Shown here one piece after another: positions 27,471 to 35,827 of a DNA stretch of 64,000 bases. The position numbers were made by a program, and so were the translations under genes. Position 1 is the first letter of the stretch. Every line of letters starts with the position of its first letter. The notes beneath the pieces are model-generated. The model saw only the letters and a list, made by a program, of their open reading frames with translations. It was not told the origin of the DNA and ran no database searches. The stretch covers positions 52,722 through 116,721 of the forward strand of contig JAGOUY010000003.1 in the NCBI GenBank assembly GCA_018061025.1. The letters run 5' to 3'. This DNA is from Patescibacteria group bacterium (GTDB taxonomy: Bacteria; Patescibacteriota; Patescibacteriia; 2-12-FULL-60-25).

Positions 27471-28904
27471 TCAATTCTGGCTGAGGGTTAAGTTACGTAA
27501 GACGGTGGCCATAATACTCAGCTGAGGATTTACCGTCGGAGCCTCAGGCAGCAAACTCGCATCTTGGATGGAAATGCGCTTGAAGCCTTTTACTCTTCCG
27601 TAGGAATCAACAGGGCAGTCATCTCGTTCACCCATTGGGCAAGAGCTAAAGGCATGAATAGACATGGCAAAAAGATCTTTGGCGCGAAACGGTCGCGCCG
27701 CTTCTGTCCCTGGCCGAAGAGAGCCGGCTAAATACGTGGCTCCCGCAGAATGCAACAGGGCTTCAAGATGGCGGTAGCCTTGTTCTAACCAGCGCAAGTC
27801 GTCTGCTCCAAGATGGTAGCGTACTCGATAGTGAGATCGTCCGACGCTCTGCACTATACCGGTCCCATGACTTGGAGTGGCGACATAATACATTGCCAGG
27901 TGCTTAAGCGAAGCAAGCCAGGACTGGCTCGCCGGCCATTGAGGCATAAGAGACGCAGCTAAATGCGCGGGCCAAGACAAAGACATCCCAAAAGAAAGTT
28001 CAGGAGCAAGTGCCTTGATTTGGATGGCGGACATGAGATCTTTCCAGGGTTCTACGACTGAATCAAAGGCCGCGGTAATACGTAAGGTTGGATGAAAACG
28101 CAGCGTCTGCCCGATCCCGCGCGTAATACCGCTTCGTTGCAAGAGTAACGGGGTTTGTAAGGCGCCACAGGCGAGCGTCAGGTGTTCGCAGTAAATCGTT
28201 ACTAGATGCTTGCTTCCATCTGGATGTGTGTGTTCCGCACTCACTTTAATAGAAGATTCATTTTCTACATGGATACGATACGCACGACAGCGCGTCAAAA
28301 TCTTTGCGCCTTGCTGAGCCGCTTGAGCAAGATATGTCGCTCGCATGCTCTGACGTCGAACCGCGCCATCCGTTTGTATACCAATCGTAGTTAGGGGCGT
28401 AACAGCATCCCAGCCTTGATGTTTTGCGCCCGCACAGAAAAGCTCTGCCTGTACCGGGAGGGGTGCTTGCGCGGGAGGCGCCGCACACATGTCTTCTGCC
28501 ATTTGGAAAAACGGCTCTAAGTCTTTCTGTTTATACTGCTCTATTTTATAACGTGATTCCCAATCGGCACGGATCACGTCGGGTAAGCGGTGTAAAATTC
28601 CCGCATTCACCATACTTCCTCCTCCCACCGTCCGGCCTTCTGCAAACACAAAACGAGCATTGCTTTCTACAGGCACGATCCCGCCTTCCCGCCACATCCC
28701 CTGCATACAGGTTTGAAGAGTAGCGGGCGAGGCCAATTCAGAAATATCGGGTCCCTCCTCCAAAACGAGAACCGCCTGGCCTTGCTTTGTATGCCAGTCC
28801 GCACATAAAGAACCGCCAACCCCACTTCCAATAACAAGATGTTGGACGCGTTTCTCGGCCTCTCCCTTACAGGCTACGAGCGCATGTCGGATAGGATCAC
28901 TCAT
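27471..28904 (-). CDS. GMC-family FAD oxidoreductase
   Basis: 477 residues. The FAD-binding GSGVGGS (residues 26-32) is followed by LVLEEGPD, then GGGSMVNAG, which is typical of the GMC (glucose-methanol-choline) family. Near the C-terminus, the HAFSSCPMG histidine and VNPQLSIMA match the catalytic base region and the second FAD contact. GMC enzymes oxidise primary or secondary alcohols, often of sugars or sterols. It overlaps the upstream small gene by ATGA. No signal peptide is visible, so it should be cytoplasmic unless carried by its partner. Substrate unknown. Confidence 0.85.
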   Translation of the reverse strand: MSDPIRHALVACKGEAEKRVQHLVIGSGVGGSLCADWHTKQGQAVLVLEEGPDISELASPATLQTCMQGMWREGGIVPVESNARFVFAEGRTVGGGSMVNAGILHRLPDVIRADWESRYKIEQYKQKDLEPFFQMAEDMCAAPPAQAPLPVQAELFCAGAKHQGWDAVTPLTTIGIQTDGAVRRQSMRATYLAQAAQQGAKILTRCRAYRIHVENESSIKVSAEHTHPDGSKHLVTIYCEHLTLACGALQTPLLLQRSGITRGIGQTLRFHPTLRITAAFDSVVEPWKDLMSAIQIKALAPELSFGMSLSWPAHLAASLMPQWPASQSWLASLKHLAMYYVATPSHGTGIVQSVGRSHYRVRYHLGADDLRWLEQGYRHLEALLHSAGATYLAGSLRPGTEAARPFRAKDLFAMSIHAFSSCPMGERDDCPVDSYGRVKGFKRISIQDASLLPEAPTVNPQLSIMATVLRNLTLSQN

Positions 28905-29326
28905 AGGGAAAGAAGATCATGATACAGGCGTAAGGCGTGGGCATAGCGTTCATATCCGTCCAATGATAACGCCGTCCAGCTCTCCGGTCGGTCCGTGATG
29001 CTCATGAGGCAAAACATCGTCATAGCACGTACAAAATCTCCGGGAGGAGAAAGGGGGAAATGAAGCCAGTTTGTCAGCAGAACTCCCACCTCTGCACCGC
29101 TAAGGTTGTCTAACGAGCGTTGATAGCGCACCCAGCTATACCCACGTAATGCCAACATCGCGAGCATAACCGCGCTGCGATAGGGTTCACGCATCATCTC
29201 CCATTCCATCGTAATATATGCAGCCGCTGACTCTTGTGCATCTGCTTGAAGAGGGAGTGAAATACGCTCCAGTGTCCCCAAAAAAAAGGCGCGCGCCGTA
29301 TTAACCACGAGGGGACGAAAAAACAT
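28901..29326 (-). CDS. Small protein of unknown function coupled to the GMC oxidoreductase
   Basis: 141 residues from ATG 29326 (a TTG at 29338 is less likely). I do not recognise it. It starts MFFRPLVVNTARAFFLG, is mostly helical in character, and has a YRSAVMLAMLALRGYSW stretch. The ATGA overlap with the GMC gene suggests a two-protein unit. The arrangement recalls small subunits of membrane-bound GMC dehydrogenases, but no matching motif was seen, so that remains a guess. First gene of the minus-strand operon. Confidence 0.65.
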   Translation of the reverse strand: MFFRPLVVNTARAFFLGTLERISLPLQADAQESAAAYITMEWEMMREPYRSAVMLAMLALRGYSWVRYQRSLDNLSGAEVGVLLTNWLHFPLSPPGDFVRAMTMFCLMSITDRPESWTALSLDGYERYAHALRLYHDLLSL

Positions 29327-29362
29327 AAGAACTGACAAAATTCAAACACAGGAACACAAGAA

Positions 29363-29414
29363 AGTCTACGTTGTCTCGTCCTAGGTTGCAAAAGCCAAAA
29401 AAAGCTGCTTAAAT
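29363..29414. promoter_or_regulatory. Divergent promoters sharing one palindromic -35
   Basis: TTGCAA at 29386-29391 reads the same on both strands. On the plus strand a 17-base spacer leads to TTAAAT (29409-29414), upstream of ATG 29427. On the minus strand a 17-base spacer leads to TAGACT (complement of 29363-29368), upstream of ATG 29326. Both predicted leaders are short (about 6 and 30 bases). This accounts for most of the 100-base divergent gap. Confidence 0.45.
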
Positions 29415-29426
29415 AAGCCAAACTAC

Positions 29427-30524
29427 ATGTTGGCGATTATCCTGGGTACACGTCCAGAAATTATCAAAACAGCCCCCATTATTCTGGAGGCGCTTCGGCG
29501 TAACCTGCCGATCGGGATTATCCATACCGGACAACACTATACTGCAGAATTAGATGAGATCTTTTTTCAGGAATTAAACCTGCCTGCCCCCCTCGCCCAT
29601 ATCCATGTGGGCTCGCATCCTCCCGCGCGCCAGATTGGTCTTATGATGCAGCGCTTAGAAGAGGTATTGCGTGACATACAGCCAAGCGCGGTCCTGGTAC
29701 AGGGCGATACAAATACCGTCTTAGCCGGAGCTCTGACGGCGCACAAGATGGGGATCCCGATCGCGCATCTGGAGGCTGGTCTTCGTAGTGATGACTGGTC
29801 CATGCCAGAAGAAGCTAACCGTATCCTCGCGGATCGTCTATCAGATTGGCTCTTTTGCCCCACCGATCTACAACGGGACCGCTTAGCACAAGAGGGAATT
29901 ACCCATGCCGGAGTGCATGTCGTAGGAAATACGATTGTCGATGCTGCCCTTCACTATTCAAAGGTGGCGTATGAAAAGAGTGATATCGCCGAACGGCTTC
30001 AAATCGCCAATCGTCCCTACGCGCTTCTCACCATGCATCGTCCAAGCAATGTCGATGATCTTCCCCGTCTCGAGGCTTGGATGCGCACGATTTCCCAGGT
30101 GGCGCGTGAACTCGATTTACAGATCGTCTTTCCAATCCATCCAAGAACAAAAGGACAGTTGGATCAAGCAAACATCTCATTGGATAAGAATTTCTTTACC
30201 GCCATTGAGCCGGTCGGCTATTTAGATTTATTACGCCTACAAGCTTCAGCGGATGTGGTCCTCACGGATTCCGGAGGCTTACAAGAAGAAGCCTGTATTT
30301 TGCGTGTCCCGTGTGTCACGCTCAGAGCCAATACCGAGCGCCCGGAAACCTTGCATGTCGGCGCAAACCAACTCCATGCGATTCCAGATGCGGACTCCTT
30401 ACTTGCGGTATTAGAGACAGCCCGTAAAAAACCACGTGATTGGACTAATCCGTTCGGCGATGGGCAGACAAGTCAACGCGTGGTAGATATCTTGTATAAA
30501 AATAATCTCGGTCCAAGCGTATGA
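29427..30524 (+). CDS. UDP-sugar 2-epimerase (WbpI/WecB family)
   Basis: 365 residues with GTRPEIIK at residues 7-14, HTGQHY, LEAGLRS and TDSGGLQEE, the non-hydrolysing 2-epimerase signatures. The next three genes look like WbpB, WbpD and WbpE, so this copy probably acts like WbpI on UDP-2,3-diacetamido-2,3-dideoxyglucuronate to give the mannuronate form. That is inference, and plain UDP-GlcNAc epimerisation remains possible. Its stop overlaps the next start (ATGA). Confidence 0.87.
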   Translation: MLAIILGTRPEIIKTAPIILEALRRNLPIGIIHTGQHYTAELDEIFFQELNLPAPLAHIHVGSHPPARQIGLMMQRLEEVLRDIQPSAVLVQGDTNTVLAGALTAHKMGIPIAHLEAGLRSDDWSMPEEANRILADRLSDWLFCPTDLQRDRLAQEGITHAGVHVVGNTIVDAALHYSKVAYEKSDIAERLQIANRPYALLTMHRPSNVDDLPRLEAWMRTISQVARELDLQIVFPIHPRTKGQLDQANISLDKNFFTAIEPVGYLDLLRLQASADVVLTDSGGLQEEACILRVPCVTLRANTERPETLHVGANQLHAIPDADSLLAVLETARKKPRDWTNPFGDGQTSQRVVDILYKNNLGPSV

Positions 30525-31525
30525 ATATTCTCGTCGTAGGAGCTGGCTATTGGGGGCCAAATATCGTGCGTAATTTAGGGAGCCTTACAGATATACAAAA
30601 AATCGGTCTCGTTGACCTTGATCTTGCTAAGGCCAACGCCGTTGCCTTTCGTTTTCCCCGAGTCCACGTCGAGTCCTCCTTTGAAGCGGCCTTAAAGGCT
30701 GGCTATGAAGCCGCAATTATTGTCACCCCTGTCTTAACGCATGCCAAACTCGCGACCCAAGCCTTGGAAGCGGGTTTACATGTATTAATTGAAAAACCGA
30801 TCACGCGTACGGTCGAAGAAGCAAATGCTTTAATCGCCTTGGCAAAGCGTTTAGATCTCCGTCTTATGGCGGGGCACGTCTTCCACTACAAGCCTGCCGT
30901 GCGCGTGATGGCAGACATGATTAAGCGCGGAGAGATCGGCAATGTTTGCTATATTGATTCCGTGCGAGTAAATCTTGGGTTATTCCGCCATGATGTAAAT
31001 GTCCTTTGGGATTTGGCTCCGCATGATCTGTCTATTTTTGAAGCCCTATTACCCGGCAGAGCTCCTCTGCGTGTCTCCGCTAAAGGAGCGCAGCACGTTC
31101 CGCACCCGACACATGCCCAAGAAACCATGGTCTATCTCACCTTAGATTACGGGCAAGATCTCATCGCGCATTTACATGTGAATTGGTTCTCGCCGCTTAA
31201 GCAGCGTCAGATGGTTGTGGCAGGGGACAGGCGCATGATCGTATATAACGACATGGATATGAATGAGCCGCTGCGCATCTACGATTGTGGAACCTATGAT
31301 CCGGTAAAAGATACCCCGTTCTATCCGCAAATTCGCACGGGGGATATCTCTATCCCGTATGTGACGCAGCAAGAACCACTCTCCCTCCAATTGCAAGAAT
31401 TTATCGCCTCCATCCGCGAACACCGCGAACCAGAAACAGGCGGTCGAGCCGGTGTCGAAGTCGTGCGTATCTTGGAGGCGGCTATGCACTCACTCGCACA
31501 AGACGGGAAGGTTATCTCATTATAA
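30521..31525 (+). CDS. wbpB: Gfo/Idh/MocA oxidoreductase, WbpB/WlbA-like UDP-sugar 3-dehydrogenase
   Basis: 334 residues. GAGYWG (7-12) is the NAD loop and E91-K92-P93 is the family's EKP motif with the catalytic lysine; GHVFHYKPAV follows. WbpB-type enzymes oxidise C3 of UDP-GlcNAc-uronic acid, the step before transamination. Its neighbours, an acetyltransferase and a PLP aminotransferase, make the assignment firm in context. Confidence 0.87.
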   Translation: MNILVVGAGYWGPNIVRNLGSLTDIQKIGLVDLDLAKANAVAFRFPRVHVESSFEAALKAGYEAAIIVTPVLTHAKLATQALEAGLHVLIEKPITRTVEEANALIALAKRLDLRLMAGHVFHYKPAVRVMADMIKRGEIGNVCYIDSVRVNLGLFRHDVNVLWDLAPHDLSIFEALLPGRAPLRVSAKGAQHVPHPTHAQETMVYLTLDYGQDLIAHLHVNWFSPLKQRQMVVAGDRRMIVYNDMDMNEPLRIYDCGTYDPVKDTPFYPQIRTGDISIPYVTQQEPLSLQLQEFIASIREHREPETGGRAGVEVVRILEAAMHSLAQDGKVISL

Positions 31526-31537
31526 TATTTTACTACT

Positions 31538-32005
31538 ATGTTGAAAGATGTGCAGATGGGAAAAAATGTCCGCATCAGTCCCTACGTAAACGCCTATGGA
31601 TGTGAGCTCGGGGATGAGGTGGGCGTAGGCCCATTTGTGGAAATCCAAAAAGGAGTCAAAGTTGGAGCTCGTAGCAAAGTGTCTTCGCATAGTTTTTTGT
31701 GTGAAGGGGTAACGTTAGAAGAAGAGGTGTTCATTGGGCACGGCGTCATGTTCACGAACGATCGCTTTCCACGTGCAACAAATGCAGACGGCTCAAAAAA
31801 AACAGATGCCGACTGGAAATTAGAAACAACCGTCGTACGTAAACGGGCCAGTATTGGTTCGGGGGCTACGATTTTATGTGGGTTGGAAATTGGAGAAGGG
31901 GCTTTAGTCGCGGCTGGTGCGGTTGTCACGAAATCTGTTCCTGCCCGCACCTTGGTTGCAGGTAATCCTGCTCATGTCATTCGGGAGCTAGGCCTCAACG
32001 AATGA
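31538..32005 (+). CDS. wbpD: Left-handed beta-helix N-acetyltransferase (WbpD/WlbB-like)
   Basis: 155 residues of hexapeptide-repeat sequence, including GCELGDEVGVGPFVEIQKG and ILCGLEIGEGALVAAGAVV. The FTNDRFPRAT segment is characteristic of the WbpD/WlbB group, which acetylates the 3-amino group of a UDP-2-acetamido-3-amino uronic acid using acetyl-CoA. Active as a trimer in the family. It lies between the 3-dehydrogenase and the aminotransferase. Confidence 0.88.
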   Translation: MLKDVQMGKNVRISPYVNAYGCELGDEVGVGPFVEIQKGVKVGARSKVSSHSFLCEGVTLEEEVFIGHGVMFTNDRFPRATNADGSKKTDADWKLETTVVRKRASIGSGATILCGLEIGEGALVAAGAVVTKSVPARTLVAGNPAHVIRELGLNE

Positions 32006-32017
32006 GAGGGCGTGTCT

Positions 32018-33121
32018 ATGTCCGTTCCCTTTCTTGATACGCGTCGTGATATTGCGCTCTATCGTGACGAATACTTAGCCTGCGCGGCACGGGTTTTAGA
32101 TTCGGGAATTTTTTCTTTGGGGCCCGAAGTAGAAGCATTTGAGAATGCTTTCGCCGCTTACATCGGGACGGAATATGCCGTGGCCGTTTCTTCTGGAACC
32201 GCGGCGTTATACGCGAGTTATCTTGCGCTCGGGATCGGTCCCGGTGATGAAGTCATGGTGCCAGCCAATTCCTTCATTGCGACCGCAGAAGCGGTTGTTA
32301 TGGCTGGGGCTAAGCCCGTGTTTGCGGATGTAGATGCTCAAACAGGACTGCTCACTCTAGAGACGATTCAGGCCGCCTATACGGCAAGCATCAAAGCGAT
32401 TACGGTTGTGCATTTATATGGACGCTGCCTTGATCTGAGAGAGATAGATGCCTGGGCTAAACAAAAAGGGATCCCTATCATCGAAGATGTCGCCCAAGCC
32501 CACGGAGCCGTATCTGTCACGGGTTCGCATGCCGGAGCTGTAGGTAGTATGGGTTGTTTTAGTTTTTATCCTACCAAAAACTTAGGGGCGATTGGAGAAG
32601 GGGGGATCGTCGTTACCTCGTCTAAAGAGCAGGCAAAGATCCTCAAATCAATCCGTTTGCACGGTATGGGAGATCAGAAATATATCCATGAGCGATTTGG
32701 GACAAATCTGAAAATGGAAGCGCTGCAAGGGGCGTTTCTCTCCGCTCGTCTCGCACGATTAGATGCGGGGAATGAACGGCGTCGTACTCTCGCGGCCCGT
32801 TATCGTGATGGCCTGCGTAACCTTCCGCTCACACTTCCAGAAAACGTAGGGGAACAACACGTCTACCATCTATTTGTAGTTCATACCGACAAGCGAGACA
32901 TGCTCCAGGCATGGTGTCATTCCAAGGGGATTGGAGTCGCGGTTCACTATCCCATCCCTCTCCCTAAGCAGGGTTCTATGCAAGTCTATGTCGGTGCTCA
33001 AGCAACCTATCCCGTGGCCGAACATCTCGCCTCTACTGCTCTTTCGCTCCCCCTCTTTCCAGAATTGCGTGACGAAGAGGTTGATGAAGTTATTGCCTCT
33101 GTGCGATCCTTTTTCCTATGA
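32018..33121 (+). CDS. wbpE: DegT/DnrJ/EryC1 aminotransferase (WbpE-like)
   Basis: 367 residues. VSSGTAALY binds PLP phosphate, EDVAQAHGA carries the PLP-ring aspartate, and K187 in YPTKNLGAIGEGG forms the Schiff base. It would aminate the 3-keto sugar with glutamate as donor. ATG 32018 is preferred to a GTG at 32012 because a GAGAGGG (32004-32010) sits 7 bases before the ATG, one of the few Shine-Dalgarno-like sequences in the window. Its stop overlaps the next gene (ATGA). Confidence 0.9.
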   Translation: MSVPFLDTRRDIALYRDEYLACAARVLDSGIFSLGPEVEAFENAFAAYIGTEYAVAVSSGTAALYASYLALGIGPGDEVMVPANSFIATAEAVVMAGAKPVFADVDAQTGLLTLETIQAAYTASIKAITVVHLYGRCLDLREIDAWAKQKGIPIIEDVAQAHGAVSVTGSHAGAVGSMGCFSFYPTKNLGAIGEGGIVVTSSKEQAKILKSIRLHGMGDQKYIHERFGTNLKMEALQGAFLSARLARLDAGNERRRTLAARYRDGLRNLPLTLPENVGEQHVYHLFVVHTDKRDMLQAWCHSKGIGVAVHYPIPLPKQGSMQVYVGAQATYPVAEHLASTALSLPLFPELRDEEVDEVIASVRSFFL

Positions 33122-33939
33122 AGATTCCCTGCTCCGTTCCCATTCTCACCTTAAATTGCTGTGAGAAGTTGCAAAAAACGCTGCCCACGCTTGCTGAGCT
33201 CTTTGACGATGTTTTTTTGGTGGACGGTAACAGTACCGATGGGACGCAAGAGTACGCTCGCTCTTTAGGGGTGCGCGTGGAAAAACAATTTGACACCGAT
33301 GAGCCTAACCAGCGCATTACGGATTTTCCTAAAGTCCGCATGGCTTCCTGGGATAAGAGTCGATGTGATTGGCTGTTGGTCTTGGATGCCGATGAAGTCT
33401 TGACGCCCGCGTGTGTAGACGTGATTCGTGCCTGTGTCGCCGAGGACAACCGCGACGAGGTGCATTGGGTCCGGCGCTACCCGGTCTTACCAGATGGGTT
33501 GGTAGTAAAAAATAGCCCGTTTTATGCCGCCCACTATTTTCGTCTCTTTGCACGCTCGCGCGGTATCCGGATTGCGGATCGGCTCGTCCATGAAAAATTT
33601 TTAGCCCCCGAAGGAATGCGGCACGTTTACCACGACGCGGCTATTCTCTGTCCAGAACCGTCTCCCAAGGTCTTGGCCGAGCGTTCAAAGCGCTATGCGA
33701 TCCTAGAAGGTAAGGCGTTGCAGATATCCACGTGGTATCAGCTGATCCGTTGGATTTTTTGGTATAATATAAAAAGCTTTTTTGGTCAGTTGGCGCGTGT
33801 GTTAAAAAGCGATCTCTGGGGAAGATGGCGGGGAGAGCCGGTCTTGCCTTGGTCGTATAACGCCGTCTTTTTAGCCTATCGTGTTTGGAGTTTAGAAGAA
33901 GGCGTACGCGCCTGGCTTCTCCTTCGCAAACAAACATAA
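33118..33939 (+). CDS. Glycosyltransferase family 2
   Basis: 273 residues. LTLNCCEKL, VDGNSTDGTQEYA and VLDADEV (DxD) are GT-A motifs, and the layout resembles the WaaE/KdtX group of core or capsule glucosyltransferases. A hydrophobic IRWIFWYNIKSFFG segment near residue 210 may attach it to the membrane. Coupled to the aminotransferase gene by ATGA, so it may transfer the diacetamido-uronic acid made by the preceding genes (inference). Confidence 0.82.
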   Translation: MKIPCSVPILTLNCCEKLQKTLPTLAELFDDVFLVDGNSTDGTQEYARSLGVRVEKQFDTDEPNQRITDFPKVRMASWDKSRCDWLLVLDADEVLTPACVDVIRACVAEDNRDEVHWVRRYPVLPDGLVVKNSPFYAAHYFRLFARSRGIRIADRLVHEKFLAPEGMRHVYHDAAILCPEPSPKVLAERSKRYAILEGKALQISTWYQLIRWIFWYNIKSFFGQLARVLKSDLWGRWRGEPVLPWSYNAVFLAYRVWSLEEGVRAWLLLRKQT

Positions 33940-33945
33940 CATATT

Positions 33946-35820
33946 ATGTGCGGCATTGCTGGCTACGTCGGGCAAGGGACGCGTGCAGAACTTGAACAAG
34001 CCGCGCGCGCGATCCTTCGGCGTGGTCCGGATGACGAAGGGTTTTATGAGGGGCGAGGCGTCGGATTTGCCTTTCGTCGCTTGAGCATCATAGATATCAC
34101 CCACGGTCATCAGCCTCTCTCGAATCAAGAAGAGACAATCTGGGCCATGTTGAATGGAGAGATTTACAATTTTCAGCGTCTACGAGAAGAATTACGCGCT
34201 CTTGGTTGTTCCTTTACCACCAATACAGATACCGAGGTCATCGTGCACGGGTATGCGGTGTGGGGGCAGGCAGTGTTTTCTCGCTTGGAAGGCATGTTTG
34301 CGATCGCGATTTGGGATACGCGTACCCATACCTTGTGCTTAGCGCGAGATCGCTTAGGAAAAAAACCTCTCTATTATACTCAGTGGACAGGAACGGTTTG
34401 GTTTGCCTCAGAGCTTAAAGCGCTCGTGGCTGCCGACATCTTTCACAAAGAACTCGATCTCACAGCTCTCGCCACTTATTTTCGTACGGATGCGGTACCG
34501 ACGCCCGACAGTATTTGGAAGGGGGTTCGTAAGCTTCCCCCGGCCTCGTTCCTCGTTATCTCTGAGGGAAACATGGGTGAGATCACGCCATTTTGGCGTT
34601 TAGATCCAACCTCTTTTCCCGCTGTCGATTCTTCCAAGCAGGCGATCGCCTCCTTGCGTACGTCTATCGATGCAGCTGTGAAAGATCGCTTGGTCGCTGA
34701 TGTTCCCCTTGGTCTTTTTCTCTCCGGAGGCCTTGATTCAGCGGTGGTCGCCGCTTCGGCCGTACGCCAATCCTCTCAGCGCCTCCGGGCATTTACGATT
34801 GGCTTTGATGATCCTTCCCATGATGAAACGGCCGCTGCCAAATCAATCGCCCAAGCCCTCTGTCTTGAGCATCATGTCGCCAAACTTTCACAAAAAGATG
34901 CGCTCGATATGCTGGACGAAGCCGTGGAATGTGTGGATGAACCGCTTGCCGATGCCGCCATCCTTCCTCAGTTGTTATTAGCGCGCTTTGCTAAGAAATA
35001 TCTCACGGTCGCCTTGGCCGGAGATGGGGGAGATGAACTGCTCTATGGGTATCAACATATTCCCTTGCATACATTCGCCATGCGTCACCCTCAGTTGTGG
35101 TCATCATTAGGGATTGGAAAAAAACTCCTCGCACATGTCCCGGCGGGTCAAGGATACTTTAGTCCCGGCTTCAAGGTGCAGCGCACCGCGCGAGGGCTAG
35201 GTGAGACCGAACTCTGGAAGCGTGATGTAGCCTGGCGTGGAGCGGTGACCGCCAGCGACACCCTCAGCCTCTTTTCTCCCGCCGTGCGTGAAGGGTTGCA
35301 TATATCTGTCGCCGAGGAACGTCTAACCGCTTACGAAGAAGAAGTCTCTGCCTGGGCGAGTCCGTGGCAAGGGTGGTCATGGGGATATCTGCGCAGCTTT
35401 CTCATGGATGAAGTCATGGTTAAGGTGGATCGAGCCACGATGTGGTTTGGGATTGAAGGCCGCTCCCCACTCCTTGATCATCGTGTGGTTGAGACAGCGT
35501 TTGCCATTCCTGATCATTACAAGTTGAGCGAATGGAGAGGAAAGCGTCTTTTTCGGGAGATGTTAGAAGGGGTGATTCCAGAGAGCATTCTTAAGCAGCC
35601 TAAGCACGGCTTTGGCGTACCCACCGCCGCTTGGTTGCGTGGACCCTTAAGGGATCGCTTGGAAGCCGTCTCCCAACCAGCATTTTTACTAAAACAAGGC
35701 TTATTTGAGGCGAAAACCGTGAATCGCTGGAAAGAAGAGCATAAGCAGGGTCGCCCTGACCGCCGCAAAGAATTATGGGCTTTCCTCATGTTCCAGTTAT
35801 GGTATGCTCGTTGGCATTAA
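33946..35820 (+). CDS. asnB: Glutamine-dependent asparagine synthase-like amidotransferase
   Basis: 624 residues, full length. Cys2 (MCGIAGYVG) is the glutaminase nucleophile; RRGPDDEGF and LNGEIYNFQRL follow. The ATP loop is SGGLDSA and the AGDGGDELLYGY motif is present. It is the third copy in the locus and directly follows the diacetamido-uronic acid genes. WbpS-type enzymes amidate such sugars in Pseudomonas O-antigens, which makes uronamide formation the best contextual guess. Confidence 0.9.
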   Translation: MCGIAGYVGQGTRAELEQAARAILRRGPDDEGFYEGRGVGFAFRRLSIIDITHGHQPLSNQEETIWAMLNGEIYNFQRLREELRALGCSFTTNTDTEVIVHGYAVWGQAVFSRLEGMFAIAIWDTRTHTLCLARDRLGKKPLYYTQWTGTVWFASELKALVAADIFHKELDLTALATYFRTDAVPTPDSIWKGVRKLPPASFLVISEGNMGEITPFWRLDPTSFPAVDSSKQAIASLRTSIDAAVKDRLVADVPLGLFLSGGLDSAVVAASAVRQSSQRLRAFTIGFDDPSHDETAAAKSIAQALCLEHHVAKLSQKDALDMLDEAVECVDEPLADAAILPQLLLARFAKKYLTVALAGDGGDELLYGYQHIPLHTFAMRHPQLWSSLGIGKKLLAHVPAGQGYFSPGFKVQRTARGLGETELWKRDVAWRGAVTASDTLSLFSPAVREGLHISVAEERLTAYEEEVSAWASPWQGWSWGYLRSFLMDEVMVKVDRATMWFGIEGRSPLLDHRVVETAFAIPDHYKLSEWRGKRLFREMLEGVIPESILKQPKHGFGVPTAAWLRGPLRDRLEAVSQPAFLLKQGLFEAKTVNRWKEEHKQGRPDRRKELWAFLMFQLWYARWH

Positions 35821-35827
35821 CCTCGCT

